The notes under the pieces: model-generated
Databases searched by the model: none
Seen by the model: the letters and a program-made list of their open reading frames with translations, nothing else
What the model was told of the DNA's origin: nothing
Part shown: positions 9,154-16,724 of the stretch, in pieces
Position numbering within the stretch: the first letter of the stretch is position 1
Layout of the letters: each line of letters opens with the position of its first letter
Program-made: the position numbers and the translations under genes
Assembly (NCBI GenBank): GCA_017404325.1
Contig: JAFRCO010000012.1
Location: forward strand, 1 to 64,000
DNA: 64,000 bases
Reading direction: 5' to 3'
Source: Candidatus Saccharimonadota bacterium
Lineage (GTDB): Bacteria; Patescibacteriota; Saccharimonadia; Saccharimonadales; Saccharimonadaceae

Positions 9154-10407
9154 ATGAATGAGGCGTTAAAACAAAAACTTAGTAAACTCCCGGTGGACCC
9201 GGGAGTTTATTTTCATAAAAATGCTTCGGGAGAGATTATTTATGTCGGGAAGGCAGCGGTTTTAAAAAATCGGGTCCGGCAGTATTTTCAGAAGTCGAAA
9301 AAGGACCCGAAGACTGAAGCATTAGTTGCGGAAATTTATGATACGGATTGGATTGTCGTTGATACGGAAATGGATGCATTGTTTTTGGAAGCGGAAATGA
9401 TTAAGCGATATATGCCGAAATGGAACATTTTACTACGAGACGATAAGACGGTTTCTTATGTCCGAATTTCGATGAATGAAGAAGTGCCATATATTTCGTT
9501 TACGCGGACGCCGATGGATGATAAAGCGACTTATGTCGGTCCGTTTTATGGCAAAACGACGGTCGAAAGAGCATTAAGAATCCTAAGACACGTTTTTCCG
9601 TATTATGATAAACCGTATTCTGGAAAAAAGACTTTGAATACTGATCTCGGACTAACGCCGGGAATTGAGATTAAAAAAACAACGGCGAAGGATTACAAAC
9701 GAAATCTAAGAAAGTTAATTCGGTATCTCGAAGGTGACCGCGAAAAGTTGTTAAAAGAACTTGAAAAAACAATGAAAGAAGAAGCGAAGGTCGGGAATTA
9801 TGAACTCGCTGCTGAGGCACGTGATCAATTGTTCGGGCTGAGAGAATTAAAAAAACGAATTGTATTTTCGGATAAGGAATTTTTAGATATTTCGTCGGAT
9901 AAGGCCTTAGAGGAGCTGAAAGAGTTACTGGGGCTGCCGAAACCGCCGAGAAGAATCGAGGGTTACGACATTTCACACCAATCTGGAAAAGATACAGTTG
10001 GAAGTATGGTGGTGTTTTTGAACGGAGCGGCAGCGCGAAGTGAATATCGGAAATTTAAGATTAGAACCTCAACCAATGATGATTTAAAAAGCATGCAGGA
10101 AATAATTACGAGACGACTTAAACATAAAGAATGGGAACTTCCGGATTTAATTATTTTAGACGGCGGAAAGACTCAGGTTAATGCAGTTTTGCCCCTGGTT
10201 GAGCCGTTTGGAATTCCAGTAATCGGGCGCGATAAATCGGGCGACCATTCAAGGTCTGCAAAAGTTTGTCTAGTAGTTAAATCAGAGATTATAGAGTTAC
10301 CAAAATCTTCACATGTCTCGCGTTTAGTTGCGCGAATCGATGAGGAGTCGCACCGGTTTGCAATCACCTACCATTCTTTACTGAAAAGAAAAAGTATGTT
10401 AAAGTAG
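9154..10407 (+). CDS. uvrC: UvrC, excinuclease ABC subunit C lacking the HhH domain
   Basis: Makes the dual incisions in nucleotide excision repair with UvrA/UvrB (uvrB is at 30746). The GIY-YIG nuclease domain (GVY...IYVGKA, residues ~17-95) comes first, then a UVR motif (LEKTMKEEAKVGNYELAAEARDQ split across ~205-227) that binds UvrB. An RNase H-like endonuclease domain follows (GYDISHQSG, ILDGGKTQVNA), ending in HRFAITYHSLLKRK. The protein stops there at 417 residues: the C-terminal tandem helix-hairpin-helix domain (family length ~600) and the Cys-rich linker are absent. Leaderless start, see promoter. First gene of an operon with secG. Confidence 0.93.
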   Translation: MNEALKQKLSKLPVDPGVYFHKNASGEIIYVGKAAVLKNRVRQYFQKSKKDPKTEALVAEIYDTDWIVVDTEMDALFLEAEMIKRYMPKWNILLRDDKTVSYVRISMNEEVPYISFTRTPMDDKATYVGPFYGKTTVERALRILRHVFPYYDKPYSGKKTLNTDLGLTPGIEIKKTTAKDYKRNLRKLIRYLEGDREKLLKELEKTMKEEAKVGNYELAAEARDQLFGLRELKKRIVFSDKEFLDISSDKALEELKELLGLPKPPRRIEGYDISHQSGKDTVGSMVVFLNGAAARSEYRKFKIRTSTNDDLKSMQEIITRRLKHKEWELPDLIILDGGKTQVNAVLPLVEPFGIPVIGRDKSGDHSRSAKVCLVVKSEIIELPKSSHVSRLVARIDEESHRFAITYHSLLKRKSMLK

Positions 10408-10423
10408 AGGTAGGAGTTATTTT

Positions 10424-10651
10424 ATGTCACTAGGAAGTTTTTTAGAAACATTGACTTTTATCTCTGCGATTCTCGCAATTATTTTGATTCTTTTGCAACA
10501 ACGAGGAGCGTCTCTTGGGGCTGGTTCGGGAAGTTCCGGCGAATTATACACGACTAGGCGTGGGCTTGAAAAATCTTTGTTTGTAACTACGATATTTTTT
10601 GTAGTTGTATTTATTTTATCAATTTTAGGATTATTAATTTTACCAGTATAA
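10424..10651 (+). CDS. secG: SecG, preprotein translocase subunit
   Basis: 75 residues with two transmembrane helices joined by the SecG loop LLQQRGASLGAGSGSSGELY and TRRGLEK. Auxiliary subunit of the SecYEG channel that exports the many signal-peptide proteins of this window. GTAGGAG precedes the ATG by 6-7 nt; 16 nt after uvrC and one nt before the next gene, so clearly co-transcribed. Confidence 0.95.
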   Translation: MSLGSFLETLTFISAILAIILILLQQRGASLGAGSGSSGELYTTRRGLEKSLFVTTIFFVVVFILSILGLLILPV

Positions 10652-10652
10652 T

Positions 10653-12386
10653 ATGGCAAATTTCTTCAAAAAGCGTGGGCAAAAAATCTTCAACAAATTT
10701 TCTCGAGTGTCCCTTAAGGCCGGCGAAGAAGGCAAGGAGCATATAAAAGAAAATTTGATTGATCGTTTTTCGCATATTGAAAACGTGCGGCTTTTGATTC
10801 TAGAATGGGTGCTTTTAGTATTAGCTCTAGTGATGCTTGCGGCGACGCAAGCGTTTTGGTTTGGTGATTCTTATGCGGATAATGCCTTTACTACGGGCGG
10901 AATCTATACAGAAGCGACAGTCGGCGAAGTTAATTCGATGAATCCGTTATTCGCAACTACGAATAGCGAAAAAGTTTTGAGTCGTTTAATGTTCGCGACT
11001 ATTTCAATGAATGATTACTCTGGACATGCTGGAATTGGTTTAGCAGAATCTATTTCGCCAAGCGAGGATGGGAAAATCTGGAAAGTAAAATTACGGAAAG
11101 ATTTAAAATGGTCGGATGGAGAAGCTTTAACGAACGAAGATGTTCTTTTTACGATTGGTTTAATTAAAAATCCGGCAGTTAATTCAGTTTACGAAAGTAA
11201 TTTGAAAGGAGTAGAAGTTTCCGAGAGTGAAAGTGGCAGTATTATATTTACTTTGCCGTCAGCATACGCAGATTTTATTTCGGCATTGAATTTTCCGGTC
11301 TTGCCGAAACATATTTTAGGTGACGCTGACCCGAAAACTTTAGTTGAACATAGTTTTTCGAAATCTCCGATTACATCGGGCGCATTTACTTTTAATGCTA
11401 TGCAATCTGGAGCATCAGCAGAAGAGAGAATTTATTATCTCACGTCGAACCCGTATTTTTACAAAGGAAAAACTCTACTCAGCGGTTTTTCGGTTCATAC
11501 CTATCCGACTAAAGACAAAGTAATTAATGCGCTTAATTCGGGCGCAGTGACGGCAACAGCGGAGCTTTCGGAAATTGATAAAGATAAAATCGGCACAACG
11601 TTTTTAAGAAAAAACTCTAACCTTAGTTCGGGTGCATTTATTTTCTTTAATACGACAAAAGGTGTTACTAAGAATCTAGGTTTAAGACGAGCCATTAGAA
11701 GAGGAATCAGCCGAGAGAATTTAAGAGCAATGGCACCGGAAACTACAGCTTTAAATTATCCGCTACTTAAATCACAAATTAAGTTAAGTGATTATCCATC
11801 AATACCAGAAGAAGATTTTGAAGCTGCAAAAACAAGAATATCAGAAATCGCTGACGGAGAGGAGATTAGTCTAAATATCGTAACAGTAAATTCAGGATTT
11901 TTGCCGAAAGTCTCGGAAGAATTAGAACGAGAGTTAAAGGAACTCGGAATTAATGCAACAACAACAGTTTATGAAGAAGACCAGGATTTCGTGTCAAATA
12001 TAATTGCAAAACGAAATTATGATATTTTGATTTATGAAATTGAACTTGGTTCTGATCCGGATTTGTTGCCGTATTATCATTCTTCGCAAGCTTCAGCAAC
12101 TGGACTTAATTTATCAAATTATCGTAATGCTTTAGTTGATGATTTGTTGCTCGGAGCACGCGATACACTTGATAATGATTTAAGAATTAAGAAATATGAG
12201 TCATTTTTAAGTTATTGGGTTGACGATGTCCCAGCAATTGGCTTATACCAACCAAATCTAACCTATTATTATAATAAAAATGTACAGACGTTTGGCAATG
12301 ATGTTCGAATCGTAACCGCGCTTGACCGATTTAGCGATATAAACTCTTGGGCAGTAACTAAAACGACTAAGAACAAAACGCCATAA
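10653..12386 (+). CDS. Family 5 extracellular solute-binding protein (oligopeptide-binding type), N-terminally anchored
   Basis: 577 residues. A basic N-terminus and one hydrophobic helix (about residues 45-70, no lipobox Cys) precede an OppA/DppA-type fold: GEVNSMNPLF, LKWSDGEALTNEDV and the C-terminal lobe with PYYHSS. It should be tethered by an uncleaved helix rather than as a lipoprotein. No ABC permease or ATPase gene is in the window, so the transporter is either elsewhere or shared. Peptide uptake would suit an amino-acid auxotroph; that is inference. Follows secG by one nucleotide. Confidence 0.85.
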   Translation: MANFFKKRGQKIFNKFSRVSLKAGEEGKEHIKENLIDRFSHIENVRLLILEWVLLVLALVMLAATQAFWFGDSYADNAFTTGGIYTEATVGEVNSMNPLFATTNSEKVLSRLMFATISMNDYSGHAGIGLAESISPSEDGKIWKVKLRKDLKWSDGEALTNEDVLFTIGLIKNPAVNSVYESNLKGVEVSESESGSIIFTLPSAYADFISALNFPVLPKHILGDADPKTLVEHSFSKSPITSGAFTFNAMQSGASAEERIYYLTSNPYFYKGKTLLSGFSVHTYPTKDKVINALNSGAVTATAELSEIDKDKIGTTFLRKNSNLSSGAFIFFNTTKGVTKNLGLRRAIRRGISRENLRAMAPETTALNYPLLKSQIKLSDYPSIPEEDFEAAKTRISEIADGEEISLNIVTVNSGFLPKVSEELERELKELGINATTTVYEEDQDFVSNIIAKRNYDILIYEIELGSDPDLLPYYHSSQASATGLNLSNYRNALVDDLLLGARDTLDNDLRIKKYESFLSYWVDDVPAIGLYQPNLTYYYNKNVQTFGNDVRIVTALDRFSDINSWAVTKTTKNKTP

Positions 12387-12402
12387 AATATACTAAGATA
12401 CA

Positions 12403-12431
12403 TTGAAAATTGATTTTGGTTATGGTAATAT
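12403..12431 (+). promoter_or_regulatory. Promoter of the tandem surface-module operon
   Basis: TTGAAA (12403-12408), 17-nt spacer, TAATAT (12426-12431), then 6 nt to the ATG at 12438: leaderless layout. Confidence 0.6.
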
Positions 12432-12437
12432 GGTTGT

Positions 12438-12953
12438 ATGGAAGTTGGTGAGGTAAAAACTAAGAAAGGAAATAAAGGATTAATTATTTCTTTAATTATT
12501 CTTATCGTATTAATGATCGGCTTAGCTGTAGGATTAATACTTGTTTTTAAGAAGGATGAATCAGCACCCGAACAATCAAGTCTTATCATTCCTGAAGATA
12601 AGGTGAGTTTTTTGAGTGAACTTAGAGAAGAAGCAGATAGCGCCGAAAGCGAAGATGAGGCAATAGCGTTTTTTGATAGAAAAATTGAGGAATATAAAGA
12701 TACTGAATTCTTAGTGGGAATACAATTACAAAAAGCTAAATTTTTATGTGACGTTGGTAAATCCGCAGAGGCAATAGGATTGTTAGATAAAATATTAAAT
12801 GAGGAGCTTACCCCTACTGATAAAATGGAGGTGTATTTAACTTATGAATATGTTTATAGCGAAACTGGCGATGAACTAAAAGCAAAAGAATACAATCAAA
12901 AATATTGGAATGAATATGCAGAACGTTTTAATGGAGGAGAATCAATTGAGTAA
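12438..12953 (+). CDS. Module 1 small protein: membrane-anchored helical (TPR-like) protein
   Basis: 171 residues, not recognised as a named family. A short Lys-rich N-terminus is followed by one transmembrane helix (residues ~14-36) and a ~130-residue acidic, helical domain. Alternating helix pairs such as QLQKAKFLCDVGKSAEAIGL and KMEVYLTYEYVYSETGDE look tetratricopeptide-like. It is the paralogue of the gene at 16167 and, like it, sits directly upstream of a very large secreted protein; the stop overlaps the next start by 8 nt. A role as membrane anchor or assembly partner of that protein is inferred from the repeated pairing. Confidence 0.8.
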   Translation: MEVGEVKTKKGNKGLIISLIILIVLMIGLAVGLILVFKKDESAPEQSSLIIPEDKVSFLSELREEADSAESEDEAIAFFDRKIEEYKDTEFLVGIQLQKAKFLCDVGKSAEAIGLLDKILNEELTPTDKMEVYLTYEYVYSETGDELKAKEYNQKYWNEYAERFNGGESIE

Positions 12954-15900
12954 AAAAATAATTATAAAAATAATTACTTTAGTAGTTCTTTTTGGGGTTT
13001 GTTTAATAGTATCGCCGGTATTCGCTGAAGGAGGCAACGAGGGAGGTGATGGGGGTGGCAGTGACAGTTTAGATGGTTGTAAGGCAGCAAATGCTAGTTA
13101 TCCTGCATGGACGCTAGATACTTGCGTTGGTGCGGAATGGCGTTATTACAAGACTACCAGCAATAGTGTAACAATTCGTGGAAAGAACTCATCTTATGCT
13201 AAAGGTACAACTATCACTGGGTGCGCGTCTGCAGGGGGGTATTGGCGTTATGCTATGGTCGCAGGGAAAGCTGGGACATATTCAGGTGGAGATACTTATT
13301 CAAAAGGGGATCAAGTCGGCGTGATTGGTATGGCTGGGAACGATAGCACTACGTTTGACTCAACATATTGGGGCGGAGGAATGAATTATTACTCTGGCAA
13401 TACTAAAAGAGACGAGATGTTTAAAAAAGTCGGAGAAGAATATAAAAAGGCCCAGAAATTATGGCCAGATATTTTTACTAAAGGATGGAACAAGAATAGT
13501 GATCTATCATGGTTTTGCGCAGAGGATCCAACAACAGTTACCTACTACGCAGAATCAAATGTTTCAAATCGTTCTACAAAGACTGCCCCGGCAGATGGAA
13601 GTGGGGCTGTTTCGACTGGTATTGTAAAAGACGCGAAGACTACTAGGTCAGAGGATCGTACGGTAGAGGTTGGTGAAAAGGTGAGTGTAACTTTCTCTCA
13701 TAATTCTTACGCTGATCACTCTAAAAGTGGAGTTTCTTGGGGAGTAACAAGAACCGTAAAAATGCCGGAGGGAGGCAAGAAAAATGGTTTTAATCAGAAT
13801 ACTAATAGTACTATTTATTACATGATATCTTCTTCGCAGTCTAAGTATTCTTGGGGGACATTCGGGTCTTCACAGACTGGAACAGCCGATATAACTGAAA
13901 CAAGAACTGGGAAGCCTGAGTATATTGCGAAGGGAACTGGTAGTAGTAGCAGCCGCAAAAAAACCGATGGAACTAGATGGTATGTGTCGCGAGATTATTA
14001 TGAGATTACTTTTTTAGAAGCTGGGACTTATGATTTTTGTGAAACTTTTTCTGTCAACGGTAAAGCAATAACAACTGTTTGTTCAAAAATAGAAGTAGAA
14101 AGAGGGAAAATAACAGGGCCCGCCGAATGTAGAGGATTTGAACCCGCAAATTATAATCCTACTAGAGTTTCGGGAACATCGTGGGTAGTTTCAAAAGTAA
14201 AAAATTCTACAACTGGGACTGATTGGGAAAGTAGCGTCTATGCAAAGCCTGGTGATAAAACAAAATGGCGCCATTGTTATTATCCAGGCGCACAAATGGT
14301 AGCAAATACACCAGTAACTGAGGCATTAGACGCTTCTAATACGTTCGATGGACTACATGGCAAACATGACAGTACACTTGGGAGCGGTGGCACTACTAAT
14401 AACTCATATCGACCATTGAAAGATTTTTACGATTGGACAAGTGAACTTGAAATTATTGCTTCAGGTTTTAGAACTCCTGAAGACAATAAAAGTACTTACG
14501 ATATTGGTGACGCCAATGGTAAAATAATGAAAGATTCATACACCATAGAAAAAAGTAAAGTCGGAAAGACTCTAAAAGAAAAAGGGTATACTTATTTCCC
14601 GACTACTGCATCCGTAACTAGCCAAACGCATAATTGGGAATGTAATAGCGGTAAAAGTACTTGTACTCATGCCAATACTTACGTCTTAGGAAATGCATCT
14701 GGAACTTCTCGTTTTGGCCGAGCTGATGTATTAGTACCATATAACTTTAACAATACCGCTAGTATAGAGATAAAAGACAGTGTTGTCTATGCTGGCGAAA
14801 CAACTTCATTCTCTTCACTGGCCGTACATGTAGGAACTAGGACTAATGAAGTTACAAAAGGCGATTACGCAACTAAAGTATCTGGTGCGAAAATAAAGAT
14901 CATCAGCTACGCGTCTAGAACTGATCATGGCAACGAGAAAACTAACGTAAAAAGTAGCAATATCTGCGATGTGATAGAAGGGTCTATTAGTGGTTATTGT
15001 CATCAATTAGTCTATAAAACTGGCTTAACATTAAATTCCACCAACGAAAAAGAGGGCGCAACCACAGAAATAAGCAATTCAACATCATACAATGTTTACG
15101 ATTTACCGGCAGGTAATTACTATTGCGTGGTATTAGCTGTCTATCCGGCCAGTAGTGGCATTGACACAATGATGGAAACAACTGGTAGTGATTCTTGGTA
15201 TGTTTCGGCACCGTCTTGCGTTAAGATTGCCAAAAAACCTAATCTACAGGTTTGGGGATCGGGTATGTTCTCAAATGGTAGCGTTACTACTCCTTATGCA
15301 GAAAAACGCATAGTGAATGGTTACTGGGATTATAACACCACTAGTAAACAAAATATTACATTTGGTTCTTGGGTTGAACAAAACATAGTGACTAATGGTT
15401 TAGTAAGCATGGCTAGCGGAGCTTCGGATGGATTAGCGGGAAAGACTGCTCGTACTTATAATGGGACAAGCAATGGGAGCTTCAGCAATAATATCAATCA
15501 ACTTTGTATATTAAGTCCCCTTACTATGCCCAATAGTAAATGTTCTACCGCGATGGGGCCTGGGGGTAGTACTAATTCGATGGGTTCGCCAAATGACAAA
15601 TCGGCTCTTATAGCGAGGTTTACGACCAATGATAGTAGCGAAGATTTCGAATTACATAATACATGTACGTTAAACGGTGCGCCATCTCTAGGTCCTGATG
15701 ATGTAAAAACTCATGTGTACAAATGTAATGGCGATCTTAGTATAGGAGATGACATAATAGCGTTTACAGAAAATTATTCCAAACTAACTGAAATACCAAA
15801 AATCATTGTTTATGCAAAGAATATCAAAATTTCATGTAGAGTAAATAGAATTGATGCGGTCTTGATTGCGGATAGCGGAGTTTATACTTGTTCTGAAGTT

Positions 15901-16149
15901 CCAAAAGCCGGGGAAGCTTCGAATTATCAAATAGCATCAAATCGTTTAACGATTAACGGAACTGTTATTACTGACAAATTATATGCGTGGCGAACTTATG
16001 GTGCTGCTACCGGAGAGAGTTCTTATGAGGCAGCCGAAATAATTAATTATGACACTTCACTTTATCTTTGGGGTGCTCCGAGAGCCGATTTGACTGGTTC
16101 TGGGAAGCTCGAATCCGTCTACCAAACTGAATTAGCACCAAGATACTAG
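12946..16149 (+). CDS. Module 1 large secreted protein (about 1,067 aa)
   Basis: The start is taken as TTG 12946, because GGAGGAG lies 7 nt upstream and it yields a clean signal peptide (SKKIIIK, hydrophobic core, SPVFA then EGG). In-frame ATGs at 12910 and 12931 lack a ribosome site and spoil the signal peptide. The mature chain is Ser/Thr/Gly/Asn-rich with many Cys and no C-terminal membrane helix. Its C-terminal ~420 residues are closely matched in the protein at 16721: KIAKKP, QxWGSG, FGSWVEQNIV, SGASDGLAG, RLTINGTVI, AEIINYDTSLYLWG and terminal PRY. Family not recognised. The LTINGTVI...AEIINYD stretch recalls beta-helical bactofilin/pilus-tip-like repeats only vaguely. Confidence 0.82.
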   Translation: MSKKIIIKIITLVVLFGVCLIVSPVFAEGGNEGGDGGGSDSLDGCKAANASYPAWTLDTCVGAEWRYYKTTSNSVTIRGKNSSYAKGTTITGCASAGGYWRYAMVAGKAGTYSGGDTYSKGDQVGVIGMAGNDSTTFDSTYWGGGMNYYSGNTKRDEMFKKVGEEYKKAQKLWPDIFTKGWNKNSDLSWFCAEDPTTVTYYAESNVSNRSTKTAPADGSGAVSTGIVKDAKTTRSEDRTVEVGEKVSVTFSHNSYADHSKSGVSWGVTRTVKMPEGGKKNGFNQNTNSTIYYMISSSQSKYSWGTFGSSQTGTADITETRTGKPEYIAKGTGSSSSRKKTDGTRWYVSRDYYEITFLEAGTYDFCETFSVNGKAITTVCSKIEVERGKITGPAECRGFEPANYNPTRVSGTSWVVSKVKNSTTGTDWESSVYAKPGDKTKWRHCYYPGAQMVANTPVTEALDASNTFDGLHGKHDSTLGSGGTTNNSYRPLKDFYDWTSELEIIASGFRTPEDNKSTYDIGDANGKIMKDSYTIEKSKVGKTLKEKGYTYFPTTASVTSQTHNWECNSGKSTCTHANTYVLGNASGTSRFGRADVLVPYNFNNTASIEIKDSVVYAGETTSFSSLAVHVGTRTNEVTKGDYATKVSGAKIKIISYASRTDHGNEKTNVKSSNICDVIEGSISGYCHQLVYKTGLTLNSTNEKEGATTEISNSTSYNVYDLPAGNYYCVVLAVYPASSGIDTMMETTGSDSWYVSAPSCVKIAKKPNLQVWGSGMFSNGSVTTPYAEKRIVNGYWDYNTTSKQNITFGSWVEQNIVTNGLVSMASGASDGLAGKTARTYNGTSNGSFSNNINQLCILSPLTMPNSKCSTAMGPGGSTNSMGSPNDKSALIARFTTNDSSEDFELHNTCTLNGAPSLGPDDVKTHVYKCNGDLSIGDDIIAFTENYSKLTEIPKIIVYAKNIKISCRVNRIDAVLIADSGVYTCSEVPKAGEASNYQIASNRLTINGTVITDKLYAWRTYGAATGESSYEAAEIINYDTSLYLWGAPRADLTGSGKLESVYQTELAPRY

Positions 16150-16166
16150 AAAGGTAGTTTGGTGGT

Positions 16167-16724
16167 ATGAAGATAAATACAAAGAAAATCAAGAAAGGGA
16201 GTACTGGCTTAACTATTTCTTTGATTGTTCTCGGAATTATAATAATTGGATTGGTTGTTGGTGTAATCATCAATGTCTTGAATAAAAATGCCGCGGAAAT
16301 TAATGAGGCTGAAGCAGAATTGGAATCGTTAACTGAGCAGTCAGTTAGTTATTTAACCCATAGAGAATCAGATATAGATATTGAAGAAGTAGAAAGCAAA
16401 TTAGAAAATATTATAGAAAAATCTAAAGACCAAGATAAGTTAACGCAAGCCGCAATTATGTTATCTTCATTATATGGTGAAGAAGAAAAAGAAGTCTCGG
16501 TTTTGAAAGATTTGTTAAACAATAATCTTGATGATAAACATCGATATCGAATTTTATCTGCACTTTTAGTTACTTATAGAGATCTTGGTAAAGAAGATGA
16601 ATATAAAGAGACTCTAATTGAATTAGTGAACCTATCAGACGACATGGAATTAGAATACGAGGATTGGTCAATGATAAAGACGATGTATAAAGATGAATTA
16701 GAATCGTTAGAGGAGGGGCTATGA
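16167..16724 (+). CDS. Module 2 small protein: membrane-anchored helical protein
   Basis: 185 residues; paralogue of the 12438 gene. Lys-rich start (MKINTKKIKKGSTG), one transmembrane helix (~residues 14-37), then an acidic coiled or helical domain with TPR-like helix pairs. The gap to the upstream large gene is 17 nt, with AAAGG but no promoter, so the two modules form one transcription unit. TGA overlaps the next ATG (ATGA). Function unknown; see the module finding. Confidence 0.8.
   Translation: MKINTKKIKKGSTGLTISLIVLGIIIIGLVVGVIINVLNKNAAEINEAEAELESLTEQSVSYLTHRESDIDIEEVESKLENIIEKSKDQDKLTQAAIMLSSLYGEEEKEVSVLKDLLNNNLDDKHRYRILSALLVTYRDLGKEDEYKETLIELVNLSDDMELEYEDWSMIKTMYKDELESLEEGL

Noticed and set aside
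10417-10659. Minus-strand ORF opposite secG
   Set aside because: Shadow of secG; no ribosome site and low-quality sequence.
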